Below, in pieces: positions 35,176 through 44,800 of a stretch of DNA of 64,000 nucleotides. This stretch comes from JAGVPT01 sp035505655 (lineage in GTDB: Bacteria > Bacteroidota > Ignavibacteria > UBA10030 > UBA8401). The position numbers and the translations under genes are program-made. The stretch covers positions 37,985 to 101,984 of the forward strand of contig DATJQP010000125.1 of the NCBI GenBank assembly GCA_035505655.1. The letters run 5' to 3'. The notes under the pieces were generated by a model that was given only the letters and a program-made list of their open reading frames with translations, made no database searches and had not been told where the DNA came from. The first letter of the stretch is position 1. Each line of letters starts with the position of its first letter.

Positions 35176-36492
35176 ATGAAACTCGCTTTTTTCATCGCGC
35201 CGGCGTTTGCTGCGCTTTTGCTCTTCCCGTCGTGCCAGCTTCCCGAGGAGGAGGATGACGGAAGCGGCATGTATTCAAGATACCCTTGGTATACAGCGGC
35301 CCACATCTTCCAGGTCGTCGAGACTTCACGGAGTTCGGTCGGGCTGCAGTGGAAGAACGCGTCCTATTCCTCCTCGGCCAATCCGACATACAATTTTGTT
35401 GACCGGTCCGAATCGGGCGGAGGATTTGTCACCTTCGCATGGCTGGGGGGAGATTCGACGTCATGCGCCGACATCAACCTCGACACGACGAAAACTTACC
35501 AGTACCGTGTACGCTCCATCTTCCCGGACACGGTGATCATCTCTGACACGTTGCGGGTCACCTACAGCCCTGCCGTCGCCCTCACTTCCTCCATGAGCAT
35601 CCCGAGCAACTGCGCCAGCATCGATCTGTCGCCCGACGGCAGTCAGTTCGCCTGGCGCGACTTCAACCTCAGAATCCATCTCGAAGACCTGCAGAGCGGC
35701 TCTGAGATCAGGTCTTTCTCCATGGATGGCTATGCCCTGCAATTCAGCTCGCCCAACTATCTTTCCACGACGGCAAGTTACTACGACACCTTATCCGGCA
35801 TGTTCAAGACCCATCTCCTCATCTATGACATCGGCACGGGGAGGCTTGCGCATGATTTCCAGCGGAACAAGAACCTCAACATGTACGGGATCGATCTGGG
35901 GGAACATTACGCCGTGGCGGCGGGGGACACACCTTCAGTAGCAGTATGGAGCCTGAGCAACGGGAATGAATTTGAGCCAAATTCAAACTCCATGATCGTA
36001 GAGAGGATCAGCATCAGAGCAGACGGATCTCTGGTAGCGGCAACCGCTTCAGGATGGGGGGTCTCCCTCATTCCAACCTCGAGCGGGTCTTCGCTCAGAC
36101 GCCTTTCCGGCAACTCGCTCTATTATCTGCCCGTGGCATTCAGCGTAGACGGCAAGCTTGTCGCCGCGGCATCTGATCAAGGGACGACATGCTGGAACGT
36201 TTCAACCGGGGCGTGGGTCCTTCAGATCCCCAACTCCTCGGCCTCTTCTTCGACGGTGGCGTCAATCATCCTCAACAATCGATTCCTCATTACCGGGAAC
36301 TACGACTGCACGGTGAAGATCTGGAACATTGCCAACGGTTCTCTTTACCAGACTCTCTCCGGTGGTTCAGATACCTTCACGCGACTCGTCCTGAGCCCCG
36401 ATGGATCGAAGCTCTACGGCCTCAGCCTCCACAAACTCAATACATGGTCCCTCGCAATTGAGAATTGCTGGCACGGTCCCCTCACTCAGTGA
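35176..36492 (+). CDS. Lipoprotein with fibronectin-like and WD40-type propeller domains
   Basis: A 438-residue surface or periplasmic lipoprotein. ATG 35176 follows GAGGGGAAG and begins a lipoprotein signal with lipobox FPSC. Residues about 35-130 resemble a fibronectin type III domain (SSVGLQWKNASYS, YQYRVRSIFPDT). The rest, from about 135, forms repeated propeller blades with WD40-like words such as ASIDLSPDGSQFAW, VAFSVDGKLVAAAS, DCTVKIWNIANG and LVLSPDGSKLYG. There is no enzyme motif, and a scaffold role is most likely. It is convergent with the large transglutaminase-domain gene. Confidence 0.82.
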   Translation: MKLAFFIAPAFAALLLFPSCQLPEEEDDGSGMYSRYPWYTAAHIFQVVETSRSSVGLQWKNASYSSSANPTYNFVDRSESGGGFVTFAWLGGDSTSCADINLDTTKTYQYRVRSIFPDTVIISDTLRVTYSPAVALTSSMSIPSNCASIDLSPDGSQFAWRDFNLRIHLEDLQSGSEIRSFSMDGYALQFSSPNYLSTTASYYDTLSGMFKTHLLIYDIGTGRLAHDFQRNKNLNMYGIDLGEHYAVAAGDTPSVAVWSLSNGNEFEPNSNSMIVERISIRADGSLVAATASGWGVSLIPTSSGSSLRRLSGNSLYYLPVAFSVDGKLVAAASDQGTTCWNVSTGAWVLQIPNSSASSSTVASIILNNRFLITGNYDCTVKIWNIANGSLYQTLSGGSDTFTRLVLSPDGSKLYGLSLHKLNTWSLAIENCWHGPLTQ

Positions 36493-36534
36493 GAGGTTCC
36501 CGCCGCGGCATGCATCAGATCCTTTGCCGGACCC

Positions 36535-39500
36535 CTACTCGACTTTCTCCAGCAACAACTGCCGTCCATCCTCCTTCAAGGCATCGTTGTAAAACTTCCT
36601 GAATGGTATATAGTTTTCCGGGATGATCGTCGTGGTGCTGTAGACGAGGGTCCGCGTTGCATGGATCTCTCCCTTTGCTGACGAATAGTCGACGTGATAG
36701 TTCCCCGTGGGACACGAGAGGGTGAGCGGTTTTGGGAATTCCTTCACCCGGTATCCGGCCGGGAGCTTCACCACCATCGTCTCGGCTGTCGAATCGGCTT
36801 CGACAAAGAGATAGGGATATGTGCGTGTCTCCGATGAGAGTGCCCGGTTCACCGGCAGTTTGTCGGTCCAGGGAATTCCCATGAGCTTGTACGATCCGAC
36901 CTCTGAGACGAAGCGGGGCATGCGGAGGACCTGCGTATCTTCGCTCACCGAATCGAGGTGCGCAAGATCCGCGTAGAGAAAATCCTTCACTTCAACATTA
37001 GGGTACTCCTCGGCGACGATCTGCGTGAGGCTCTTAAAACATTCCGCCTTGCTTTTGTTCCGGTACCGCGAGCGCATCGCCGCGGCAATCGTGCCGGTGC
37101 GTCGGGTGACGCAGGTGAAGTCCATGCTGTTATCTTCGTTGATGACGGCCGTGCTCTTCCGGAGGAGATAATTCGGGTGGAAGGCTTTTGCGTCGAGGTA
37201 GATCGGCGCGGCGCCGGTGTCGACGATAGGCAGGGCGAAGGCCCCTTTGACGACGGATGGTATGCTCCCCACCGCGAAATCGGCGGCGGTGAGATCGATG
37301 TATTCCACCCTGCCGTCCAAACGAACGGCAACGATGCAGTGGTTGAACTCAACGCCCGGGAGGACGTTTCGATTGTGTCCATTCTCCCACGTGTTGACGA
37401 GAACGTAATTCGACTCAACCCCCATTTCTTTCAGCATCGCAACACAGAGCGTTGCCATATCCTTGCAATCGCCGAGCCGCTGGACAAGGACGTCCCGGGC
37501 CCGCTGCGGCACATATGCCGACTGTCTGAAGGGGACGCTGCTGTAACGGATGTTCTCGGTGATGAAATCGTGAACGAGCTTCACCTTCTCTTCATCGGTG
37601 AGGTTGGCTCTCCCGCCGAGGAGCCCCGCCACGGTCTCCCGGATCTCCGCCGTCGAGCGGCGCTTCGACCTAGAGATGTCCGAGAACCAGGCCGCGATAT
37701 AATCCCACGACGGCACGCTGGAGATATAGAGGATCGTCGCAACATCCTCTTCCGAAGGCATCTCCTGTTCGTACCGGATCGCCGGCTTGTCTCTCATCTC
37801 CCACTCGTAGAGTTTCCCCTCCGGCGTCTCGGTGACCGACGGCTTGTCGTCCGCGAACTGCATCCGGTGCGCGAACCGGGTTTCCTTCGGGACGAGGAGA
37901 GAATACCTGCTGATGCGGACGGGGTAAAAGGAGGTGAAATAGTGTTCGTCCCAGAATTGCTGCGACAGCATTCCGCCGTAGTAGTTCTTGAGTTTCCAGC
38001 GGATGTAGATACAATCGTTCGGCTCGAGGGACTTGAAGACAATGTGCCCGTCGTCGACGTCCGCCTTCATCTCCGTTCCGTCCGGCTTGATCGTCGCGGC
38101 TTTCTCGACGATGAGAACCTGGTTGTAGGAATTGTAACCGATGCGGTACTCTTTATAGGTGTCGATCCCCCCGGTCGTGAAGAGTTTTACGAGAAGCTCA
38201 GAGGAGGCAATCGTCGCTCCCCGTTCGAAGACAACGCGCTTCGAATCATTGAGGAGAATCAGCGCGTCGTCGTTCTCGTACTGACTTCTCCCCGGGGCCG
38301 ACCGGATGAGGCTGTCGACATCGTAGGATGGAAAGGCGGCGAAGCTGGGGCGTTGTCCCTCAAGTTGACGGAGAGCCTCTCTGCTGTCAAAGTCGCGCGG
38401 GTCAAAGCTGAGCGCGGTCCGGTACGCCTCGCGTGCGTCGTCGGAGCGCCCCGTGGCCGTGTAGACCTCGGCGAGCTTCGACCAGTAGAGCGAGCCGCCC
38501 GGGCAGAGCGCAAGGGCTTTGCGGTACGAAGCCTCCGCCTTTGCATAGTTCTTCTTCAGGAAATAGACCTGCCCCATGGTATAGAAGTATCCGGTCGATG
38601 TCGGGAACGACTCAACCGCTTCGTTCATCATCTTCTCCCACATGTCAAAGTTCCCCGCGCGGAGGTAGAAGTTCGCGACCGTGACGAGCTCCGGCCCGTC
38701 GTAGTGGTACTCGAGATGCTTCGCGAGGGTCGCCGCCGCCTTCGGCGCATCGTGGAGAAACTCGGACTCGATGAGCGCTTCGAGGTAGACGAAGTTCCAG
38801 TTGTCGGGATACTTCGTGTACGCCTCCTTGACGAGGGAGACCATCTTGTCGATCTCCTTCTTCTTGCCGAGGAGCCCCGCCTTCGCTTCGAGGATGTATC
38901 GCGGGTCGTAACCTTCACCGGCAAGCTGATCCACCAACTCCTCTGCCTTGTCATACTCTTCGTTGTGCGTCGCCTCTTCCATCCGGTACTTAATCACCTG
39001 GGGAAGGCGGGGATCGATCGAGGAGAGTTTTTCGACGAGCTCGTCGGCGACGTCGGTCTTGTTCCCTCGCTGATATGCTTCGAGGAGCAGGATGGAAAAG
39101 AGAGAACAGCGGGGCCATTCCTTCAGCGCGGTGCGCAGGATCTGTTCGGCCTGAGGCGCCTTGTCATCCCTCAGGTAGAGTTTCGCCATGAGCGCATAGT
39201 TTTCAGGCCGGTCCGGATGTGCACCGACCTGAGCCTTGAAAAACTGCTCGAAGGGATTCTCAAGGACCGTCGACAGAGATTTCGTCCCGGCGGGATATGC
39301 CCGAGGAGAGGCCGAGTCTTTGAGACCCTCAACCGGATCTCCTTTCTCATCGGTGATCCTGACGAGGAAATTGCATTTCACGATGTCGGAGAAGCCGCAC
39401 TTGACGAGGATCCTGTTCCACCCTGCCTGGAGCTCCGTCCGCGCGATGTAGGTGTCGAGGTCGTCGTTGGTTTCGTCGGCACATTCAAGAACCACCTCGT

Positions 39501-40287
39501 CGTTTACGAAGGCCTTCAAGGATCCCGATGTTCCGACCCGAAGATCGACGGTTTTTTTCTGAGGCGAGTAGACGAAGGTATTGCCGTAAAAGATCGCCTG
39601 CTTCTGTCCAAAGTGCCGGGTGAAATCGACCCAGGTGTTGGGAAGCGGTGATGCGATGGGGAACCAGGATGCCGGAGTTCCCGCTCGCCCCTCGTACGTT
39701 GCTTTCGGATTATACTCCGTCTCCGGAGGGAAAACCTTGTCGTATCCGGATGCGGAAATATTCTCGAACGGACCGATGAGCATCCAATCGCTCAGCGCTC
39801 CGATCTTGTCCCTCCATTCATCCGCATCCGATCGCTCGTTCTTCCCTCGAAAATACTCCTCAAGCGCCTCTGCTATCTGCGCCCGGACGATCGGCGAGTG
39901 GTCCCCGGATTCCGCTACCTTCTCGAGATATTTCAGGACCCCCGCGTCGCGATAATAGTCTTTCAGCCTGAAACGAATCGTCTCGCTGAAGGTGAACAGA
40001 TATGGGTCGATGGAATCGACTTTGTCGGCAAGGGCGGCGAACGTTTTCCAGAATTCCGGGTACGATTCGCGTGATTCCTGGAGAAGGGCAAGCCCGATGT
40101 ACCCCCGGCTGTCACCGGGGTCGCTCGCAATCGCCTCGCGGAAATTCTTTTCCGCAAGAGCGTAATCCGGGATTTGCCAGGCTTTCCACGCCGCTTCAAC
40201 GAGCGTGTCGCCCGGGCTCAGCGCTTTCGCGGAATTGCACCAGGCAATGGAAAGGATGATAAGAGAAATTGCTGTTCGTCTTCTCAT
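36535..40287 (-). CDS. Large secreted TPR/DUF3857/transglutaminase-like protein
   Basis: A 1,250-residue exported protein. ATG 40287 starts a signal peptide (MRRRTAISLIILSIAWCNSAKA); upstream codons of the frame are ignored. TPR repeats cover about residues 25-630 (for example YALAEKNFREAIASDPGD and YAKAEASYRKALALCPG), broken by a jelly-roll-like region near 195-330. A DUF3857-type domain lies at about 690-860. The transglutaminase-like core has the catalytic triad pattern: Cys941 in RLGDCKDMATLC, His983 in EFNHCIVAV and an Asp in YIDLTAADF. A C-terminal beta-rich domain ends the protein. DUF3857-transglutaminase proteins are widespread in Bacteroidota, and few have a defined function. Peptide cleavage or crosslinking outside the cell is possible. 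Confidence 0.87.
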   Translation of the reverse strand: MRRRTAISLIILSIAWCNSAKALSPGDTLVEAAWKAWQIPDYALAEKNFREAIASDPGDSRGYIGLALLQESRESYPEFWKTFAALADKVDSIDPYLFTFSETIRFRLKDYYRDAGVLKYLEKVAESGDHSPIVRAQIAEALEEYFRGKNERSDADEWRDKIGALSDWMLIGPFENISASGYDKVFPPETEYNPKATYEGRAGTPASWFPIASPLPNTWVDFTRHFGQKQAIFYGNTFVYSPQKKTVDLRVGTSGSLKAFVNDEVVLECADETNDDLDTYIARTELQAGWNRILVKCGFSDIVKCNFLVRITDEKGDPVEGLKDSASPRAYPAGTKSLSTVLENPFEQFFKAQVGAHPDRPENYALMAKLYLRDDKAPQAEQILRTALKEWPRCSLFSILLLEAYQRGNKTDVADELVEKLSSIDPRLPQVIKYRMEEATHNEEYDKAEELVDQLAGEGYDPRYILEAKAGLLGKKKEIDKMVSLVKEAYTKYPDNWNFVYLEALIESEFLHDAPKAAATLAKHLEYHYDGPELVTVANFYLRAGNFDMWEKMMNEAVESFPTSTGYFYTMGQVYFLKKNYAKAEASYRKALALCPGGSLYWSKLAEVYTATGRSDDAREAYRTALSFDPRDFDSREALRQLEGQRPSFAAFPSYDVDSLIRSAPGRSQYENDDALILLNDSKRVVFERGATIASSELLVKLFTTGGIDTYKEYRIGYNSYNQVLIVEKAATIKPDGTEMKADVDDGHIVFKSLEPNDCIYIRWKLKNYYGGMLSQQFWDEHYFTSFYPVRISRYSLLVPKETRFAHRMQFADDKPSVTETPEGKLYEWEMRDKPAIRYEQEMPSEEDVATILYISSVPSWDYIAAWFSDISRSKRRSTAEIRETVAGLLGGRANLTDEEKVKLVHDFITENIRYSSVPFRQSAYVPQRARDVLVQRLGDCKDMATLCVAMLKEMGVESNYVLVNTWENGHNRNVLPGVEFNHCIVAVRLDGRVEYIDLTAADFAVGSIPSVVKGAFALPIVDTGAAPIYLDAKAFHPNYLLRKSTAVINEDNSMDFTCVTRRTGTIAAAMRSRYRNKSKAECFKSLTQIVAEEYPNVEVKDFLYADLAHLDSVSEDTQVLRMPRFVSEVGSYKLMGIPWTDKLPVNRALSSETRTYPYLFVEADSTAETMVVKLPAGYRVKEFPKPLTLSCPTGNYHVDYSSAKGEIHATRTLVYSTTTIIPENYIPFRKFYNDALKEDGRQLLLEKVE

Positions 40288-40671
40288 GCTGATCTTTACT
40301 CTCGTAGATGTCTTTCGTGGATGATTCGGAGTTCCTCCGGCAACGCGGTCAGCGTGCGTGACTGGGGCGGGATCCATCCTGCAAATGAAAAACCCCCGTC
40401 ATCGCTCGTCGAATCGGGAGGTCATCCGGTCCGCCCCCCGAATCGACCGTATCACGCGGGAAATATAGCTCGAAGTGCCGGAAGAAACAAGGTGACCGAA
40501 TGCGTCGATGTCAGCTCTGTTAACGGAATAGAGCCGCCTCGCACCTTCTCCGCCAATAGGCCCGGTCTGGTGCGGCTTCCAAAAAGTAATATTGTGTTCT
40601 GAAACAGCATCCGCGCGTTTGGAGATGCAATGTGCTTTCTTGAATACAAGATCATAGAGATGAAGGGGGGC
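40288..40671. other. Spacer without a supported gene
   Basis: About 380 bases between two minus-strand genes. It holds the promoter region of the transglutaminase-domain gene. An imperfect hairpin around 40387-40425 (CCCCCGTCA ... GGGAGG) could end the upstream transcript, but it lacks a clear T tract. Confidence 0.4.
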
Positions 40672-41844
40672 CTAGTTTCCATCCTCGCACGGCTCTCCGA
40701 TTGCGCTGAAGAAGGTGAATCGTACCGGTACGACCGCCGTCGAATCAACAAACCCTTTCACGGCGAAGAGGGCGACGTAACGGGGTTCAATTTCGAACTC
40801 GCGGCTCGTCACCTCCTTGAACGCCGCGTTATCCATCGGCCCCCCCGAATAGAGAAATCGCAGAAGAGTACCGCGCTTCTCGATCCTCAAGGCCGAGTTG
40901 TGCAGGTTTTGCTTGACAATGGTATCCTGATTCTCTCCTAGTTGAAAGAGATTCTGGTGGGCGACCTCTTCAGGACGACTGGAGCCGCCGCCGGGCGAGC
41001 TGATCACCTGAAGAAGAACCTGCCGTGATTTCGCAAACCCTCCTGCAAAATCGTTATACGCGAGAGAGAAGCGAACGCTCTTTCCCGCGAAAAGGGTGTC
41101 CTCAAGAAGTAGGATTCCTGCCTGTTGCCAGTTCTGCTCCGGAACAAAATCCCTCATGTGAACTTCGATCGTGAAGCACTTTGCGGGAACGCTTCGTACG
41201 AGGAGATTCTGCACCGACGCCCCTCGCGCGCTGTCGGGCCAGCTATCTCCGAAGAGCGTGAAGAGAGAAAGGGATCCCGGCGCTTCCCCCCTCCTCGCCC
41301 AGTAGGAAGGATTCCTCTCGATCACCATCCAACCCCTGGATATGAGCAACGAGTCGCCGAGCGAAGCGAAATTCTCCGTAAAGGATTGAGGCTGAGTGAG
41401 GCGACCCCGCGAAAGCATGAGGAAGATCAGGAGAAGCAGAACCACGGCTCCGACAACGGCCAAAGGCGTGTAGCGTGGAGTTCGCCATCGCCGCTTTCCG
41501 ATTGACTCAAATTTCGCCCTGTATTCGAACCAGTATGGGTGATGCCCCTCGTTCTTCTGCCGTTGAACCTCGTCGGTGCGGCGAGCATTGAGAAGATAAC
41601 GCGCGAGTGTGTCGAGCGTCGCGACTGTGGGATTCTCTTCCCTGGCTGAATCCTTGTCGAGAACGTAGGCTGAGTAGTTCTTGAGGCTTTTCCATCCTAC
41701 GACGAGGCCGGTCTTTTCGAGGATCGCATTGCTGAGAAGTTTGCTCTCCGGCTCGGAGAGGGGCGCCTTGAGGGGATGACCGAAACAACGGAGATGAACT
41801 TCCCTGAAGAGATTTTCGAACGCCGATTGTTCGTGTTTGTTCAT
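40672..41844 (-). CDS. Membrane protein with HTH-like N-terminus and lectin-like extracytoplasmic domain
   Basis: A 390-residue protein with three parts. Residues 1-90 are helical and look DNA-binding-like, with LLSNAILEKTGLVVGWKSLK and NPTVATLDTLARYLL, a pattern I recall from putative regulatory proteins of this phylum. One membrane helix at 127-145 (LAVVGAVVLLLLIFLML) is preceded by a basic KRRWRTPR stretch, which places the N-terminus inside. Residues 150-390 form a beta-sandwich of the DUF1349/concanavalin type (YWARRGEAPGSLSLFTL, MRDFVPEQNWQQAGILLLED, VRFSLAYNDF). The same kind of domain occurs in the GH43 protein at 19652-21931. The layout suggests a membrane-bound one-component regulator that senses an outside ligand, but DNA binding is inferred, not shown. 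Divergent from the DUF5020 gene. Confidence 0.65.
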   Translation of the reverse strand: MNKHEQSAFENLFREVHLRCFGHPLKAPLSEPESKLLSNAILEKTGLVVGWKSLKNYSAYVLDKDSAREENPTVATLDTLARYLLNARRTDEVQRQKNEGHHPYWFEYRAKFESIGKRRWRTPRYTPLAVVGAVVLLLLIFLMLSRGRLTQPQSFTENFASLGDSLLISRGWMVIERNPSYWARRGEAPGSLSLFTLFGDSWPDSARGASVQNLLVRSVPAKCFTIEVHMRDFVPEQNWQQAGILLLEDTLFAGKSVRFSLAYNDFAGGFAKSRQVLLQVISSPGGGSSRPEEVAHQNLFQLGENQDTIVKQNLHNSALRIEKRGTLLRFLYSGGPMDNAAFKEVTSREFEIEPRYVALFAVKGFVDSTAVVPVRFTFFSAIGEPCEDGN

Positions 41845-41977
41845 GCGCGTGTGCTGAGCCCATCTGCCCGGGATTTCCGCCGGAATTCCGGAGCGTTTCC
41901 GCGGGGAAACTTTTCGGAGGACTTATATTGTCCGCAACGCCAATACAAAGGTCCCCGAAATGCCCAGGTGGAAATAT

Positions 41978-42694
41978 ATGAAATCCCGTTTACTAATTCC
42001 GATCTTCGCGGTCGCGCTTCCGTTGATGTCGCAGACGCTTCAATTCCATTATGACATGCGCCATTCCCTCGACGCGGCACGGAACCCGAAGAACTATCCG
42101 ACACTCTATTATGAGTATTTCAAGGGGGACGACTCCGGCTCATTCCTGCTCAAGATGCAGAGCGACTTCACCGGAAGGAGGAACAGCATCGGACAGTTCT
42201 ACACACAGGTTTCTCAGTCGTTCCGCTACTGGGAACCAAAGATTTGTCTGAAGGTTGAGTACAGCGGAGGTTTGGGGGTGACCGATCCGGGAGGTTACGG
42301 CTACTATCTCACCAATACCTTCTCGCTCGGCTGCGCGTACCCTTTTCAGTGGAAGGGAGGGTTCTTCAACGTCGCGATTTCCTATTCTTACACTGCGTTC
42401 ACGCCGCCGAGTTACGACCCTTTGTTCTCCATTTATTGGTGGAAGGGGATCTGGAACTACCGGATCGAGTTCTGCGGCGACGTCGAGGCATGGACACAAA
42501 ATCGTGACGGCGGGAATGGAACTTCGCCTTCAGGCACGGGCAAGGCTTTCTATCTCTACGGTCAGCCTCAGTTATGGATGAATCTGAACGAGCGTTTCTC
42601 GGTCGGGACGAAGCTGAGCTTCTACTATCATATCCTGACAGAGGAGAATCTCATACTTCTGTATCCAACATTAGCGGTGCGATACAAGATCTGA
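41978..42694 (+). CDS. DUF5020-family outer-membrane protein
   Basis: A 238-residue predicted beta-barrel. ATG 41978 follows AGGTGG and starts a signal peptide (MKSRLLIPIFAVALPLMSQ); an ATG at 41960 is an alternative. The mature start, LQFHYDMRHSLD, is followed by NYPTLYYEYFKGDDSGSFL, and the repeated aromatic strands match DUF5020 proteins of Bacteroidota, which resemble nucleoside-channel (Tsx-like) barrels. The C-terminal strand LYPTLAVRYKI is typical of outer-membrane proteins. It lies opposite the membrane HTH/lectin-like protein, which might control it. Transport function and substrate are inferences. Confidence 0.8.
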   Translation: MKSRLLIPIFAVALPLMSQTLQFHYDMRHSLDAARNPKNYPTLYYEYFKGDDSGSFLLKMQSDFTGRRNSIGQFYTQVSQSFRYWEPKICLKVEYSGGLGVTDPGGYGYYLTNTFSLGCAYPFQWKGGFFNVAISYSYTAFTPPSYDPLFSIYWWKGIWNYRIEFCGDVEAWTQNRDGGNGTSPSGTGKAFYLYGQPQLWMNLNERFSVGTKLSFYYHILTEENLILLYPTLAVRYKI

Positions 42695-42871
42695 GTAACG
42701 TTATGATTTACCTGATTCAAGAGAGGGTAGTCGGCCATCCTGAGCGAACGAAGCGTTGGTTCAGGCGCGGAGAGAGTCTGGCAATGCCATGCCTTCGGCA
42801 GAAGGATGCTGGGGCCGCTCATGAGTAGTACTCACGGGGACACTACCGCGACCTGACCCGACGCGCTGGCG

Positions 42872-43897
42872 TCAGTGGCTGATGGCGAAGAAGTACGCTC
42901 CGATGACCGGTCCTCGCGGGCGGCGTCCGATGGGGCTCGGAAGCGCGTTCGCCGGAGGCGGACCATACATCGGCTGGAAAAGATAGGCGACATGTTTCAC
43001 GGTATCGACGGTGATCGTCTTCGCGCCGGTCATCGTGGTCACCGTCCCGACGACGGTATATTTGTCGGGAGAATCCTCATGGACAATCGTCACGCTGCTG
43101 TCTCTGCCGGCCGGGATATAGATCAGCTTCTCCACCGGATCCCATCCGAGGGCGTCGACTCCCTCACCGTTCGGAATCGTTGCAACAATCTTCCCCGTTA
43201 GAGCGTTGACAACCGCCGAGTTCTTGCCGCATCCCGCGAAAATCCGGTCGGAAGAGCGGTCGTACGCAATTCCAGTGGGACCTTCACACGGAGCAAGAGA
43301 CCAGGAGTCGAGCACCTTCATCGTCTTCGCATCGAGAACTTGGATCGTCCCCTTCCGCTCGTTGTTAACGAAGAGCTTCCCCTTTCCGTCGCTTGCGGCT
43401 CCTTCGGGCGAATCATCCTCAAGCTCGGCCTGCCCGACGATGATCCCCTGCGCCGGGTCGATTGCTGTCGCGGTACCAGGCTTGCTGTGATTTGTGAGGA
43501 TGACACGGTCGGTAAAATCGTCGTACATGATCCCGTCCTGTCCTCCGGCGGGGATCCTGATCTTCCGGACAACGGTCAGGGTAGAGAGCTCGAACATTGT
43601 CACCGTGGAATCGCCGCGGCTTGTGATGAAGCCCAGGTTATGCTTCGGGACCAGGGCGACGCCGTGGTTGTTCGGAGTGTCGGAAATGTTTCCGAGAAGC
43701 GTTCCCTTCGTCCCGTCGAGCACCATAACATGGTCGCCCCGGGTGACAAAGACCCTGCCGGTTCCTTGTTCGGCGGTAAGATAGTCGGTTCCTCCTTCCC
43801 CACCCACGGAGAACTTCTCGACCTTGAATGTCTGCGCGTCAACGCTCATCCCAAGAACAAGCAGAAAAGCCAGAGCAACGCCTATGAACCTACTCAT
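42872..43897 (-). CDS. YncE/YVTN-type beta-propeller protein, secreted
   Basis: A 341-residue exported protein. ATG 43897 is preceded by GAGGAGGGT at ideal spacing and begins a signal peptide (MSRFIGVALAFLLVLGMSVDA). The mature part is a seven-bladed propeller of the YncE/YVTN type, with blades such as GRVFVTRGDHVMVLDG, GKLFVNNERKGTIQVLDA, GPTGIAYDRSSDRIFAG and DALGWDPVEKLIYIPAG. The tail PSPIGRRPRGPVIGAYFFAISH is proline- and arginine-rich. Such proteins bind ligands or partners, and no enzyme site is seen. It appears to be a single-gene unit. Confidence 0.86.
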   Translation of the reverse strand: MSRFIGVALAFLLVLGMSVDAQTFKVEKFSVGGEGGTDYLTAEQGTGRVFVTRGDHVMVLDGTKGTLLGNISDTPNNHGVALVPKHNLGFITSRGDSTVTMFELSTLTVVRKIRIPAGGQDGIMYDDFTDRVILTNHSKPGTATAIDPAQGIIVGQAELEDDSPEGAASDGKGKLFVNNERKGTIQVLDAKTMKVLDSWSLAPCEGPTGIAYDRSSDRIFAGCGKNSAVVNALTGKIVATIPNGEGVDALGWDPVEKLIYIPAGRDSSVTIVHEDSPDKYTVVGTVTTMTGAKTITVDTVKHVAYLFQPMYGPPPANALPSPIGRRPRGPVIGAYFFAISH

Positions 43898-44233
43898 TGT
43901 ACCCTCCTCGGAGTTTCTTTCTATTCTATGAACCACGCCCGGCTTGCATTCGTGCCGTTCAGGTTTCCGCCACGAAGACACGAGGGACGGGGCAGAATCG
44001 CGGCACCACCAATTCTCGCGGCGACATGCGGAAGAAATCGGGGCCGACAAAAAAATCTACAGTTTAGTCTCTCCAAAGGCAAGGAAGGTTCATGCTTTCA
44101 GGGAGCGGAGTCGATGTCCCTGGGATTCCCCTTCGGGAGATCACATGGAAGAGGATGGGGTGGGAGGCGGAGGGTGTTCAGAAACGGAGAGGTGAGCGGG
44201 CGCTGCGGGTATGCAGCGCTCGCTCCTTCACCT

Positions 44234-44683
44234 CTACCGGCTGTTTTCGAGCGCCTTCTTGATCGCCGGAGTCTCAGCCTTCTTCCGCAGATCTTCGGGG
44301 AATTCCGACATATCAAAGACCTGCCGGACTTCGATCACCGCTCCCGACTCCGCCTTCACCGCAGGACAACGCTTCGCCCATTCGACCGCCTCCTCTTTGG
44401 ACTTCACATTGATCATCCAATAGCCCCCCACGACCTCCTTCGCCTCGACGAATGGTCCGTCCGTGACGATCTGCTTGCCCCCTTGAAACTTCACACGCGC
44501 GCCCTTCAGAAGAGGGTGCAGTCCGTCCAACGAAAGAAGGACCCCTGCCCTCGCCAGTTCGTCGTTGTACCGGGCCATCACCTCGACCGCTTCGGGGGGC
44601 GGCATGAAATTATCGCCGGCCTTCGTGTTTGCGGGGGCATTTCCCTGGTATTCGGGGGGAATCATGAACATCATGAATCTCAT
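44234..44683 (-). CDS. YCII/DGPF-domain protein
   Basis: A 149-residue protein starting MRFMMFMIPPEYQ, with the diagnostic TDGPFVEAKEVVGGYWMI of the YCII-related (DGPF) family. This family is regularly linked to ECF42-type sigma factors, and here it lies 117 bases downstream of one on the same strand. Its biochemical role is not established in the family; it may be a small-molecule-binding partner or a target of the sigma factor. Length is normal. Confidence 0.92.
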   Translation of the reverse strand: MRFMMFMIPPEYQGNAPANTKAGDNFMPPPEAVEVMARYNDELARAGVLLSLDGLHPLLKGARVKFQGGKQIVTDGPFVEAKEVVGGYWMINVKSKEEAVEWAKRCPAVKAESGAVIEVRQVFDMSEFPEDLRKKAETPAIKKALENSR

Positions 44684-44800
44684 GGCAACTCCTGTATGGT
44701 GGTTATTGTTGGATGGAATGTGCCGAAGCGTTGCTTGTGTCCGGCTTCATGATATAGTCGAACGGCAAAGACGGTTTTCGACAACGGCGGTAAGATTTTT

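Noticed and set aside
36958..39651. Plus-strand frame of 897 codons
   Set aside because: It is antisense to the transglutaminase-domain gene; the product is rich in Arg, Val, Glu and Asp, as expected from the complement of G+C-rich coding DNA, and has no domain.
42695..42871. Possible repetitive element around CCATCCTGAGCGAACGAAG and its partner near AGAAGGATG
   Set aside because: It looks like an intergenic palindromic repeat, but I found only this one copy in the window and the pairing is poor.
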